Shown one piece after another: positions 12,120 to 25,027 of a stretch of DNA of 64,000 nucleotides. The notes beneath the pieces were generated by a model that saw nothing but the letters and a program-made list of their open reading frames with translations, was not told the DNA's origin and did not search any database. Made by a program: the position numbers and the translations under genes. The DNA comes from Stratiolaelaps scimitus (taxonomy: Eukaryota > Arthropoda > Arachnida > Mesostigmata > Laelapidae): positions 20,439,501 through 20,503,500 of the forward strand of contig JABWDB010000001.1 in the NCBI GenBank assembly GCA_019614645.1, in the 5' to 3' direction. How positions within the stretch are numbered: the first letter of the stretch is position 1; every line of letters begins with the position of its first letter.

Positions 12120-12410
12120 ATGTAAGCGGCTAGAGGTACAGCGCAATGGTATTGTAACTGTGGAAGTTGTGCGTGTGTGCTGCCCTGCAGAGACGAGAGA
12201 GCATGGCCTGCAGTTAACAGTAGCAAAGGTGCGTACGGCGGTAGCGCCGCCTAGTGCCGAGAGTGCTACGTTATCACTTGCAACAGTGATTAGCAAGTGT
12301 GAGACGATAGAGAGCAGTCGTTAACAAGCCGCCGTGTAGCGTGCAGTGTAACCCCGTTAATAAACTCTACTACATATTTGAGTATTGTGTTTTAAGCCGA
12401 CTCCAACTGT
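12120..12410 (+). mobile_element. Possible solo LTR fragment
   Basis: The stretch contains GCGGTAGCGCCGCCTAGTG, a phrase reminiscent of arthropod Gypsy/BEL LTRs, then a GAGAGCAGTCG-like segment and an AATAAA near 12359 followed by a T-rich stretch. No target duplication, second LTR, primer-binding site or pol sequence is seen, so the call is tentative and the borders are approximate. Confidence 0.25.
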
Positions 12411-13427
12411 TTTTCTTTTGTCCCTAATGACCCTAGTTAGCCCCATCCCCCATTCCAGGACCTTTCCTGACAAACATGTTAATCGATACGACGAAGTGGA
12501 CCCTCAACATCGACTACAACATGCAGATAGTGGTGTGCATTTGACCACTTAGTAAAATCGAATTGTTTAGTACTCCATTATTGATTAAAACTTTGTTTTC
12601 TTCTTTTTGTCAAATCTCATGACGTCTATCTTTCCCTCCGATTGGGCCGGGTCACGCCTTTCCGAGCTAGAGTCATTTGCTTTTTCTTTCTAGATGTCCA
12701 TTAGAGAAATCATCGTCCGCTTGCGAGGACGCATCATCGCACGTCGTTGGTGTTTTGCGGTTTCATCTATCTTTTCTGGTGTTAATAAATCTTCAATGAT
12801 GAATACATGGATATACTATGCACTGCTCAAGGCAAACTTGCGAGCCAATGAACGCTCGTAGCGTTTGAATTGCGCTCTAGATCCAGTGCCTTGGGAGACT
12901 CTCAACGGCAATACATTTACCAATTTGCATTGCCATATCTAATTTCGCTATCTATTGCGCCATTAGTAGCGCGATGTGCTGGGATTAGGGATTTGGTGTC
13001 TATCATTTTGCAAATTAGATGCGGAGTTAACTTGGAGTGTTCCTAAGGGTAGAAGAGCGAAAATTAAAAATGGGAAAATCGCTAGTAAACATCTCTGTGT
13101 CTAAGAATATTTGTATGCAAAATCCATGAAATCAATCCCTGTCAGATAGACCTTGGCTGCTCCTTGATCTGCCTGATGGACCTTTCCTCTCCCTCAGCAT
13201 TGCTAGATAAGGGACTTTCGTTTGTAAGGGACTCACTCGTATGGCATCACTGCTAGACATCTTGAAACGAAAATTCACAGCTCGCTAAGGCTGCGACAAG
13301 ATTTGAATCTGCCACCTCTGTCATTTCCCGTTACCGGTCTATTTATTCAAAAGCGATGAACGACCAACAGTGCCAAGAGAACTCACGTATTGAGTTTAGG
13401 CTTGAGATTTTGAACCAATTAGTTAGA

Positions 13428-13461
13428 ATTAATACGGAACTCCCGTATTAATTACGGGAGT
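13428..13461. repeat. Two overlapping palindromes
   Basis: AATTAATACGG (13428-13438) is inverted as CCGTATTAATT (13443-13453). ACTCCCGTA (13439-13447) is inverted as TACGGGAGT (13453-13461). The two foldings share bases and exclude each other. No function can be assigned. Confidence 0.7.
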
Positions 13462-13559
13462 AATTGTCATGTTTCCACAATGCACAGTAAACTGCTTCGC
13501 AAAGGCTTTACTTCCCACGAGTCCCGCTGGCATTCCCCGTCTGTTTGTTAGACTTTTGC

Positions 13560-15260
13560 GGCATTTTGAACAGGCGCGCTCACCATCTACAGATTATCCA
13601 CTGACCCGCTAGGAGTCGCTGCGAGTCCCACTCAGGCGCGATGCTGCAGCAGCAGCGGCAGGCACACGTGAGAGCCATTCGCCTGGCCGCAGCGCCACTC
13701 CGACCGCGCGCTGCTGTCAGATAGCCACCCGTCCGAAGAAACAACCAACCAAACGAACTTGTCGGCTGTTGGCCAGTTGTCGCTGAGTAGCCGTGGTGCG
13801 TGGTGCTGTCGTGATCTCTACGGATAAACGAACAACGTGCGTTTGTGCGTCAGTGTCAGCAACTTCGTCGACTAGCGGCCAGAAGCCCAGCGAAGGGTGA
13901 GCTCCCGAGTCTGGGGGATACGCTTTGTGCTGCGGTGTCGTCTTGCCAACACTGTCGCTCAACTCCATCGCTGTCGTCCTTGTTGGCAGTCACCCACGAC
14001 GGATACTGTACTATTATTATGCAATATTAACTTGAGCATTCGCGTCTGGCAGTGTTGTCAGTGACTACAGCGGTACTGTATCAGCACTCTGCGCTACACC
14101 GGACAACAGGATAGACAGGACGGCACAGGTAAGACGAGCAACGTTCGCAGAAAGTCAGGTGGGCCGAACGACCCTCAGCTGATCGCCCGTCGCACAGTAC
14201 GAGTGCAGTGGTGGATGTCGAAAGCTAAAGGCAGACCGGGAAGCATACATGGGTGCGTGGGTTCGTAATGTCAATGTGGGAGAGAGGAGCGATCTCTGGG
14301 GAAGAGTAGCAGTTACCGAGGAAGTGGGAGGGAGACCCCACTCGACGATCAGAGGACGCAGCTTATCCGATTGAGGATATTGCTCGTTGGCCATCATTGC
14401 TGAGAGGGAAATTCACGTGGTGGTGAAATCGACGCGGAGCACGTCACGAGAGCAGGCTGGCCGGCGATAACGTCTTATTGCTCGTCGTTGTTGTTGTACT
14501 CTGACAGGGAATGGGGCGAATAGCAAAAGTCTCTGCGAGTCGAACAGCCACAGCCAGCTGGTGTCAGAGTTCGACTTTTGGCAGCCCTTGAGGGTCCGGT
14601 ATTGCTTTGTCTTTCCTGACCAAGAATGCCAACAAACTCTTGAGATGAAGGACGTCTTCGGAGAGCGCCCCTATATATGCCGGAATGCAGATGCATCACC
14701 TGCCGCTGTTGGATTCCTGATGTATGTCGAGTGCATTCAAGTTAATCCGTATTCTTCGGTATCTTCCCTCATTTTGAGGTGATCAGTGATTTCATACTTT
14801 GGCGTTTGTTGAAGTCTGCATATTAATCAGTCGACAGCTTGAGGTTGAGTTTCTCGACCAGGAGCAAAACATGAACGGGGCCGTCCATAGGGGGTGTCGT
14901 TTGAGATCAGCTCTTTGACATGTGAGGGAATTTGGGCTGTAGGGGGTGTCACATGGAGACGCGTGGTGGTGACATGGTTCAGTTCAGTGGCCTTTGGCAA
15001 TACGGAGCCTCTGTGGGGGTCTCTCACTCGGTGTTTATAGTGGGTAAACGAACGTTTGTCAATTCGACGTCACGCAAAATCAATTCCCTGACACATTTCT
15101 CTACCTCTCGGTAGCTCGACTCCCACACACGTCTCTGATTCCGCGTGCGCCCACGCGTGGCTGGATCAGACAGACATCAGAAGAATACAACGGGCGAATT
15201 CGCCGGTGGTTGGGAATTTCTGCGGTGCCGGTGGCATGCGTTGCTAGCCCAGTGTAGTTC
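13560..15260. other. GC-richer block without recognised coding sequence
   Basis: Base composition rises, CpG is frequent, and CAG/GCA triplets occur near 13642-13660. Short frames on both strands resemble no family. It could be a promoter or 5' non-coding exon, but no transcript evidence is visible. Confidence 0.35.
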
Positions 15261-17040
15261 TAGCCTTTGCTAGACGAGTGCAGAAGGGTATAAACAACTA
15301 ATGCGGGTGTGTACGTGATATCTCTTTACTACAGGGCAACGGAAGCATTACCCCTCCTCTGGATCTTCAAATCCTATGCGGCCGTCATTGGGACTCAGTC
15401 CCAAAGCGTGACATAAGCTTGCTTAGAAGGGTACGGCTAACCGACGAACCCACCTGTTCCCACCTAGTGAACAGTACGCCGTCTGGCTTCAAAGCACACC
15501 CACCTCATACCACCACAGCCAGTACCAGAATCACATGACAGTAGCAGTAGCAGGAGGAGCAGCAGTCTCAACAGGAGGGTGCCATTGTCTCGTGCTGGCT
15601 GGGCGTTCCTGTTGCTTGTTACCTCCCAATGGGTGATACTTATTCTGCCAGTGCCGCGTTGATGCTGAGTGAACACGTATCTGACGAGGCGTGACTATGT
15701 CTTGCGGTTGTCTCATCGGCAACCACGCTGGTCGTCCACACTATGATTGCTGCTTATCCGGTGTTCTCTACTGACCATTCACATTGCGGGGTATCGCGTT
15801 TTGACTCTATTCCTCTCTATCTCCTCCACCCTCTCGCTTTCTGTATCTGATCTCGGTCTTTCTCTGTCTCTGATATTTTCTGCCCCACCGGTGGTTTGAA
15901 CGATCAACCTGGGTAACTGCTTTACGTGAATCCAGAAAGTTCGCCCCGGACGGCGGAAAAAGTGTACACATGGACGGACGTTTGTGTCCCTGCTTGACTT
16001 TCAGATTAAGCAGTGTCTAATCACGAGGGCCACGCAAACAATCGCTTACATTCGTGGCATTACAATGCGACATTTCAGTTTGACTGTTGACAGCCTGTCA
16101 GTCTGCCTCGGGCTATTTTTCCCTCGACGTAGCAAGGCTGACAGACTATGGTCTTAACTTCCCAAATAGAGCTGAAGTGAAAATACTTTCAATTGGTCTT
16201 GAATAGACGTCATGTGTGCACAATCTGTGCTGGGGGAGTGAGAACCTATGAAGATCTTCTACCAACCAAACATTATCAGTGGGTACAATGCCTGCGATAG
16301 CTTTGTATTCGTAGCTCGTTTGAACCCAATATTCACTTCGCAAGATTGATCTCAAACAAGCTACTACAAGTGATGTTTACACAGTTTTCTATGTTTTAAT
16401 TGTTATAACGACCATCAAAGTGTCGGGGCATTCGAATTGGCTTCTTTTTTGCCTTTGGATGGAAACGCATTATTCTCACCAATGATACTACCTTAAGCAA
16501 CATTTATGTGGAGATCTCTAATTCACTATTGCTGCAACTTCTACGCTACGAAGGTGTATTCAGAGCAAGGAGACGACTTGTGGCATGTCATTAATGTACA
16601 AGGGCATTTCGATACGCATTTGTCGATCAGGGTTAAAGTCGATGCGGGCTAGTAAAGTGAAAACTATCAATTGCTACCATACTTGAAACACCATAGCTGC
16701 GGAGTGGCATCCTGTTTATAGTATCGCACAATTTGTTCGTGTACAGATTTGTTCGTGTGTATTTTTTTTTCGTGTTTTGTAAATACACGCGTATTGTATT
16801 TGTGTCTCTAATATCCCCTTGTAAATTTGTTCCCTCCCGTAGCGTTGGCAACTAAATCGATAATTACACAGGTCTTGTTTGCGCGCTTCTTTTATATCTG
16901 CTGCTTCTTCGTCGTATAATGCCCTTAGATTCAATAGCGCACGTATGGCACGTTCTGCGGGTCTTCATGGCGTTGGCAGATATATATAGTAACGAGGAGG
17001 TAAAAGTGAAAACTGTATCGCTTAACCCAGTCGCTGAAGG
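15260..17040. other. Intergenic, nothing recognised
   Basis: Short GCA/CTC-rich runs occur near 15535-15565. No conserved frame, RNA gene or mobile element was recognised. Confidence 0.4.
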
Positions 17041-18300
17041 TATCCACACAATATCAATTGCCTGCTTCTAGCGCCACTGTGTCAACCGCCCGGTCTTCAA
17101 CCGGGGAAATTCAGTATCATATCATTTTATGGAAGAGGGAGAGAGAGACAGTTCTACATAGAAGAAAGACCTCCGTCGAACCAGTTCTGACGGCGCGTAG
17201 ATCCTTTATATCTTGTACGTACGTGTTCGTGGATGAGTGTGTCTGTGTTTGCGGCTCTGTCCCAATGCAGTGTGCAGACATTGACGGCGTTAGCTTTGAC
17301 AGAGTCTGGCCGCATCAGCAGCGTCTAGCGGACCGGCATCCCTACGCTCTTTGCCTGTGGGTTTGTAGCGGGGGACCCGAGGCCCGGGCGACGGCAGGCC
17401 TGTTGAGCCGTGCTTGCACACCGAAGCGATTTTCTCCTTTTGGTCCATCGTTCGTCTGTCAGTAGTCGGGCCGCCGAACGGCGGCACCGGCAGCATCAAT
17501 AGCGGCAGCAACATCGACACCACCGATCGACATGTGGTGGTGGCCCGGCGGAGTCGACGTCCCCGAGATGACGTTAGAAAAGAAGAGCAGCTCAGCTCGG
17601 CTCGCTACTGGCTTTACGAAGGAGACTTCGGGCATCGTGCGGGCTACTATTACTACTGCTACTAGTAGTAGTACTACTACGACTGCAACAACAACAACTA
17701 GTGAATTGGCAACTGTTTGCCTGCTTTGCTATCGTTGTGGTGCAAATGAAGACGGCGGAGTTCGGCATTCGCGCCGCCGGAGGCAGCGGCGGCGCGACTT
17801 TTCTGCGACAAACAGACAGCAAACAGCAACAGAGAGGAATGAAGACAGGAAACTAGTAAAACTGCTACGGGTAGTATAGGTCGAATGGAGAAAACACGGG
17901 GGAAGGGGGGGACCAGAGGTTCGTGGCGATTCCCATTGCTCGGCTGGCTGTAGCTGTAATTATTGTTGGTGCTGTTGTTGTTGTTGTTGCTGCTGCTGTA
18001 ATTGTTGCTGTTGCTGTCGCTGTGATCGCTCTGTTGTTCGTTCGTGTGTTGTTGTTGTTGCGGTTTTTGTCGCTGGTATTGGTATTGTGTTGAAAGCGGG
18101 AAGAATGAAGACGGCTGACTCCGGGAGGGGGGCGGGGGAGGAGACAATTTGGCTATTTGCGTTCTTACTACAGCAGCCTCTAATGGCCGTCCATCTCTGG
18201 TAGCGATCTCGACAAGCGGCACTGCCGGAAAAAATTGGGGAGAACTCAAACACGGACCAACAATCGATTCGTTCGTTCACTTACTCACTGAAACTACAAG
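17040..18300. other. GC-rich, trinucleotide-repeat block
   Basis: ACT/AGT triplets run at 17645-17700 and GTT/GCT triplets at 17955-18062. The latter read as poly-Gln/Asn in a 183-codon minus-strand frame (17698-18249). The frame owes its length to the repeats and has no recognisable domain, so it is not called a gene. A non-coding first exon or regulatory region is plausible. Confidence 0.35.
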
Positions 18301-21300
18301 TCTTGCTACACAACGTCGATGACGGGGAAAATTCTCCGTTTGTTGTTGGTCGTCGCTGTGACGACGACAGAAAGGAAGATAGCGCTTTTTGCCTAAAAAA
18401 AAAATTAAACACAAATGATGTTCAAACGTCTCCAGGGGAATACCGAAAAGGAAGGAGGCAGAACTCTAATGAATTGACAATATTTTGTTTTATGTTGTGT
18501 CCTATGATCAGATTGGCCCCCGTTGGCTTAAAGTAATTGTGGATTTGTATTGTAACGCGTAATTCTAGTATGAACAAGACAAGCCAGAATCGAAGCCGGC
18601 AACCGAAGCGAGTTCTAATTTATTTGCCATCAATTTGTTCTACAGGAACAACACTCGTTGATGCGTCTTAGGTTGTTACACTTTGTAAATGAACTTGATT
18701 TATCCTTGATTTCGAATCCGAACAATTTTTCGACACGTAAATAACTGACAAAATCAAAGGCAAAGTGTGAATGAATTTAAATGACTGCGTTGGCCAATTA
18801 GAAAGATTCCACCGAATTGTCCCAGGTGAAATTGTCTTCGGCTGACGCACAGCTATACACAAGCAGTCGATCGTTTTGATACCATCATGTCGGGCACGTT
18901 ATCGCCTCCGTTTCAACGTTCATACGTTTATCCAGCGGTACGGTGTGCGTCATTCAGCACGTCGTTCAATCTAAATATTTACGTGAGCTCTCCTTATCGC
19001 GCTCTCATCACAATCCATTTGTTGTAGGATTTGGCACAGCGTCTCTCCGGCAAAGCACAATTGAAGTGATCGAACAGTGATTGGTCGCGATCGATAATTC
19101 AAGTATCAATCGGATGGTGCATATGCAAGGTGGTCCCGTACTTGTGCAAGCACACACACGGTCCATTGCTAAGCATCACATATTATAAGAACAATATTTA
19201 TTATATATGAATTTATATAGCAGAGATGAAGGGAAAAAAGAACCCATGAGAAATATCAACGTAGGTCGGCCGCCACACGAAGGGCTTAGTTGTTGTAAAT
19301 ATTCTTGCACTAGCGATGTCCGTCCACTGGTCTCATTATCTGTGCTATGATACCGGTTTTACTGCTATGATTATAACTAACATAACCTGGTGACCAGAGA
19401 GGGAATTTGAGAGAAAGAAGTTTTCATCGAATGGTGAAACGCGACGAAATCAATGGAAAAACTCAATGTTCTGTTTCAATTCGTCGCTTCGTTGAATGGC
19501 TGTTTCTGCTTCTTTATTGACGGCGTGTAATTCCTGCTCGGTGCCAAGGACGACTATATCTTGTGGTCGGTTGTTCGTGTTGCTCCACTCTTGGTCTCCG
19601 CTAGCTTTTAACATTATTGTCGGGCTAGAAACTGTTCACAGAGAGGAATTCTGCGATGGGTGATTCTTATCGCTGACTTCTAGCAGGGGTCAAGCAACTG
19701 CCGAAGATAGAAATCTTCGCCCGTCTCGGCTAGCTACATGTTATAAGGATCGTGTTGTCGATGATGTGACTTTGATTTGCCCGCGCACCGTTGGCCAGCA
19801 GTGATTACTGCGTGAAATCTATGATGTAACCATTATTGATGTTTAACAAACAGCAGGGTGTTTGCGGCGGGCACGCAGCGTTCCTTACTGAGCCGATATG
19901 CACAACAAAACATTTCAAGACACTTAATTTCAATCAAATATCTGTGCGTGGGCTAGGTCGAGCCATTTTTTTCCTTTCAACGGAGAGCAATACACAATCG
20001 ATTACAGTAACACACTCGGTGCCGACCAGTTTATTTTCGGTATCGTCCACGCGTGTGTTCCTGAATTGAATGGTGCCTTCGCGTACCTCGTTTCAAACCC
20101 GTACCTCGTCACCGTGTGTTGTTTAGCCAACCAATGACGGTTTATCATAAGCTGCTCTGAGGTGTTGTTCTGCGTCGATTCGCGTCCGCCATGCCGGTGC
20201 AGAGCGGGGGCGCACCGCTCGTGTATAAATAGTAAAACCTAATCGGTGAAATAATCACGTTTGTTCTCGAGGAGCGCCGAGCACCACTGACAACACAAGA
20301 CGTGTTTGTCACAGAAAATGGGAATCTGGCGAGGAGGAGGAGGGGGGCGCACGGGTTGGTGGTATGTCAAACAAATCTCAGTTGTTTCAATGCGTCCCCT
20401 TTAAATTGCGTTGCCAGTCGTCTTCAGTGTTGTTGACACGACACGCAGGGACGGACGAGAAGAAACGGAACAAACTCGTCCAAGTCACTGGAGGAGTACA
20501 CAACGACACGGAATAATAAAAGGACCCAAAGCAATTGTTGTTGTTGTTAGCGTTCGATATCTCATTGGCTGAAACAGGTGTCCCAAACGCGGGAAAAGGC
20601 CACGCGTGTGCACGCATCGTATACTTCAGGACTATCAGAGGCGGCGCAAATACGGGGGTTGTTGGTCATGTTAGTTTGAGCGTGATCTTTCTCACGGACA
20701 CGAGAAAATGGGGTGTTCAGCTGCTGAGACCGACACAGAGGCGAACGTACTACGACTATGGGTCGTTTTTTTTTTGTTTTTCCATGGCCGAGCCTCAGTT
20801 TCTTATGGCCACTACTTCTATTACCATTCTACTCTAGTTAGTAAAGGGCAAGCCCGTGTTGATACTGCCAGTTTATAGCCGTTTGCCGATTGCAAAAACA
20901 CTTGAATGGGAGTTAACAAATTCGGCCGGTGTCATGTGGCGTTGTGCGGACTTGCGCCTCAGCATGAGCTCGTGTGTTGTCACCACTGGGTGTCTCTGTG
21001 TGTGCGCGGATGTGCCTTACTGTCGAAACTTTATAGCTAGAGGAAGCGAGACATAGGGGCACCCTGACAGAGACGTGTGAGATCCTACAGAGGACGACGG
21101 CGCACTGTTTGAGTCTATTTCTGCTTATTTCGGCGGACGCATGTGTGCTCCGTCCTGTTTGTAAAGGATTGTTTACTGTGAGTAAACCGATTTGTGTCAC
21201 CGCTTGCTGCTGGGATATCTGGCTGGCTGTCGCCGGGCCGGCGATCACCATCGCAATTGTCCAGTCGTTTCGTTTCTGCTACTATTACTACTACTAGTAC

Positions 21301-24300
21301 TGCGACTACTAACACTGTTTCGTTGCCTTTTCCCGTTAGAAGCGCCGCTGCTAAACAAATTGCTCTGTAACTCGAGCGTGGCAGCCTCACTCAGGCAGCC
21401 GTGGGTGTTATATACGTGGGTGCGTCGCCGCTTGCTGTTTGAGCAAAGAATATGACCCGCTTACTCTATGTTGCAATGCCGTTTGTCCTCTTCGAGATTC
21501 CCCCTCAAGGTCTGCTATGGTGCATCTGCTGTCGACGTTGTTACCAACACCGCACTACTATGGGTGTGTGTTTCCCAAGATTGAGGCGATGTGCCCCCGG
21601 CAGAGATTAGATGATCATGCAGATGCATTGCTCTTGTATATATATATATATATACATGTATATATTCAGAGGTTAACACAATGTATACTCGACAGGTACC
21701 GATACCGATAGGTGATCACATGTACACGTGATTTATACATACATATGTCCACTTATGGCTCGCGTAACTCGCGAGAGACTCTGCGTAGGGATAAATCATT
21801 CGCGCAACCCTTCTTGGCTATTTGTGCTTAACTAAATTAGCGGGACACAAATACGTGAAATTGGTATTCGAACGGTTTTTAGCGACTTGAACCCTTTGCA
21901 TGAGATGTCTTTGTTGCCTAAGTGCTGATACCGAGTGAGCGGGACACCTGTCTGTTATAGGATTGTATAGAGTTTAGCAGATATCATTGGTGTTATAAAA
22001 CGGACTAGATTAGATCATGGCTAGCAAACGGAATCGTCTCTTGAATGCAATTAACGTCGAATAGTCTGTCTGTTATGCATTAGCTTGCCTCACTCAATTA
22101 TTAATTATTATGATCTGTAATAAATGAACGAAAACCACGACTGACAACTAACATCAGTTCCTGTGTCATCCTGCCCATTTGGTTGTCGTGTACATACGGT
22201 GCAGAAACATCGAATGAAAATGATGTTTTCTTTGAGTGTTTTTTTTTTCCTTGAAATTTCATTTTCGCTTGTTTTTATCACTTAGAGAAAGAGGACCGAA
22301 AACGAGAACGTGATTTCCCTTCCAAAGATACATAGTTTCTATGCTCTTCATATTTACATCGCTGCCATCCTGATTCCCGAAGCTGCTCTCGTGTGCCCTC
22401 ACAGGTATAATAGTTGGCTCGGATTGCTGGAATATCCGTACCCTCGACTCATGCGCCTGTTTCGTCTGCTCACTGGCCTATTTCTCAACATCAAGAACTT
22501 TAATGCTTATCATACGTGTTCGGAGAGGGCACACTACGGCACGGATGTCTGAAGTATTATATATATATGTATCCGAAGTGTATCTTCCTCCGCAGGAGCG
22601 ACACGCCTCGAGGAGCTAACTCGTTGAGTTCTGGGGGTGCGGGGGAGAGGTTGAACTCCTTAGCGTCTACTCCGACCGAGATCGTACGAGGCGGGCGCAC
22701 GTACAATTTCGAAACTGAATCAACTGATTCTATGTTGGCCGTTCATATACCTCGTCTTTCCGTATGTCGGCGTCGTATCCCCCCCCCCCCTTCCCAACTG
22801 GGGTCCTCTTCGGTCCCCCGAATGCTGCCAGGCTGCGGCTCCCTTCCCGACGGCCGCGCAGTGCAGTAAAAGCGTTTCGACGTTGCAATAACCCTCCAAC
22901 GGAAACAGCATAACAGCCGCGGCGGGGTCCAGCGGCACAAAGCGGCGGTGTCACTGTTCGACGTTCAGCTTGAGCGGGTTGTTAGGACGGGCTGTGACGA
23001 GGCGCAGCAGTCGGCTACAGCAGTCGTTGAGACCCCGATGAGTCGGCTGAGAACGCCGACTCGCGGGCGACCATGAAGTGACGCTAGGCAAGCTTCCTAC
23101 GCCTGCCTCAGGCTCGCCCTCACTAACGCAGTGGCCTCGAAGCTCTGGGTCGTCGCTCTAGCGGTGCTCAGCAGTTTGGCTTGGTTCTTTCAGTTTCCTT
23201 TGGTCACTTCTTTAAACGGCCTTCTCAGCATCTCCTCCCCTTTCCCTAAGTACACAGTCGCTCAATGAGATCCTTTTTTTTTGCTTCGGACGGGCGGGCG
23301 ATTCGCAGTGCCCGTCGGTCGGTTCTGAGTCATCGTTCGTTTTCCGTTTCGGAGAGACGATCGATCCGGAGCGGCGATCCGGAGCCGAGTCCAGTGATCG
23401 ATCGGCGGAGTGGCTGAGAAAGGAAGAGTTCGTTTTCACAGAACGTCTTCGGGGCATTGTCGTGGCAGGCCTTCATAAGCGGCGGCCATAAGCTGGCGTT
23501 ATCGTAACAATCGTCATGATAATAATAATTATAATAATAATAATAATAAGAATCATCATTATTAATATTACTGTTGTTGTTATTATTATCATTATTATTT
23601 TGGCTCTATGTTGCAATTTCCGTTATTTTCTGTCATATAGTTGGCGCCGCCATTATTGTCATAAAAACAATTAATAACAAATAGTAACTTTAATTTCAAT
23701 TTTTCCTTCTTTGACGGGAAAATAGAGAGATCTTATAACCTCGACCAGAATATTAATCTTAATAACAATATTCTATCAAGTTGTCCACTCTCACTTTTAC
23801 CCTATATATCAACTTTCTTTAGCGGGAGCATTTTGTTCGACCGCTCCCCTTTGTCATGCCCTTCATCATATTTTCCAGTAACAGAAAATAAACCGTCGAC
23901 CCCGTATGCGATCTGTTTTTCGTTATTTCGCCTATATTGTGTACGCTTTGACTTTGGTTTTAATATGCTGGTGGGTCGTAAACGTGGCTACAAAGCGTCT
24001 ATTTGTTTTGATATGTATTTTCATCCGGCGACGCTTCGAGCCATGTGCGGTTGGTTGCGGTGAGTCAGGGGCCACCCGTTTCCACTGCGGTGTGACGTAA
24101 CAACCCTCGGCAGACCCAAGAGTTGAGGAACGATTCATTGGTGAAGCATATAAAAGAACTGGTGGATATCGCACTACCGGCAGAGGAGGTCTGCGACACT
24201 AGCGTCAATGGTTGAGTTGCCTGACTTGCGTTAGCCTGACTCGACTTCTTCGCTCCGACCCGACCTGGTCTCTTGCTCGTTTGCTTCAACAGCCATTTCG
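18300..24300. other. Intergenic, mixed composition, no recognised gene
   Basis: GC-rich, CpG-containing segments (about 20150-21450 and 22600-23480) alternate with AT-rich ones. A TA tract lies at 21637-21666, a twelve-C run near 22779-22790, and an imperfect ATA/ATT triplet repeat at 23518-23600. A tRNA T-arm-like motif is visible on the minus strand near 18580-18600. No exon is supported. Confidence 0.4.
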
Positions 24301-24354
24301 AGCGGCCTATTTCCCCCCATTTCCTACAGCTTTTGTCTCATGTTCTCTGTTGAC

Positions 24355-24390
24355 GATGAGCCCTTCGAACTGAGGCTCATCAGTTCGAAG
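24355..24390. repeat. Interleaved inverted repeats (A-B-A'-B' order)
   Basis: GATGAGCC (24355-24362) pairs with GGCTCATC (24374-24381). CTTCGAACT (24363-24371) pairs with AGTTCGAAG (24382-24390). All 17 pairs are perfect. The order is that of a pseudoknot rather than a simple hairpin, although linkers of 0-2 bases make both stems forming at once unlikely. Confidence 0.8.
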
Positions 24391-24519
24391 AAAAGTGGTC
24401 TAAAAAGCTCGTAGAAATCTGGTTGATCCGTCGGCCGTAGTGCTCCGGAGGTGCCGGAAGGTCGGCGTTATGACGGTCGAGTTCAGAGGAAATTGTCTGC
24501 CAGTGTATCTCGTCTTCGC

Positions 24520-24562
24520 ATCAAGGGGCCCCCTTGATACGCCTCATAGGGGCCCATGAGGG
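24520..24562. repeat. Two adjacent GC-rich palindromes
   Basis: ATCAAGGGG-G-CCCCTTGAT (24520-24538) is a perfect 9-bp inverted repeat. It is followed by an imperfect palindrome built on CTCAT...ATGAG around GGGGCCC. They lie in the same 700-bp cluster as the neighbouring palindromes. Confidence 0.7.
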
Positions 24563-24870
24563 CGCCGCAGGCCGGTCAAACGCAGACCAGCTCAAGCCAA
24601 CTCTTCGGGGACCAGATTGCCACCCCCAGTGATGAACTTTAAGATGCGAAATTGGGTGGACTCCCTCGTTGGCTGGTTCTTTGTTTTATTTCATCTTACG
24701 AATCTTTGCCATAGTAAAGTTCGTTGATTTAGTGGCGAAAACTGTAAGGTTAGATCGAAAAATCATAGCACACAAATTACAAATGGTGTAGTATATAGGC
24801 GTTATACATTGCTCTCGACTGGTAACCCGTGTTTCAATAACCCAACCATTACAAATAATTTGACGAATCG

Positions 24871-24918
24871 GTGATCTCTTTGATCGTGTCGATATATCGG
24901 CACGATCGAGGAGATCAC
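24871..24918. repeat. 48-bp near-perfect palindrome
   Basis: Arms 24871-24894 and 24895-24918 pair over their full length: 21 Watson-Crick pairs and three T/G pairs that would be G·U in plus-strand RNA. It sits directly beside a TA microsatellite at 24920-24940. Confidence 0.85.
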
Positions 24919-24919
24919 T

Positions 24920-24954
24920 TATATATATATATATATATATGTACATACATTAGT

Positions 24955-24986
<32 letters not shown>
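24920..24986. repeat. TA microsatellite pair
   Basis: Two (TA)n tracts, 24920-24940 and 24959-24986, are separated by a short GTACATACAT-containing spacer. Confidence 0.9.
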
Positions 24987-24990
<4 letters not shown>

Positions 24991-25027
24991 TAGTCTGTAG
25001 ATCTATAGATGGCTGTGTATATTAGCC

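Larger units (their letters stand above)
9940..13560. other. Intergenic, repeat-bearing, no recognised gene
   Basis: TA microsatellites occur near 10519-10541 and 11491-11512. A tRNA-like segment (10852-10925, minus), an LTR-like segment (about 12120-12410) and overlapping palindromes (13428-13461) are listed separately. Nothing else is supported. Confidence 0.5.

Noticed and set aside
17698..18249. 183-codon minus-strand frame rich in Gln and Asn
   Set aside because: Its length comes from GTT/GCT triplet repeats; the sequence outside the repeats resembles no family.
24400..24440. TAAAAAGCTCGTAG followed by CTGGTTGATCC, reminiscent of 18S rRNA
   Set aside because: Only short phrases match; the surrounding sequence does not follow the 18S order, so chance similarity is more likely than an rDNA fragment.
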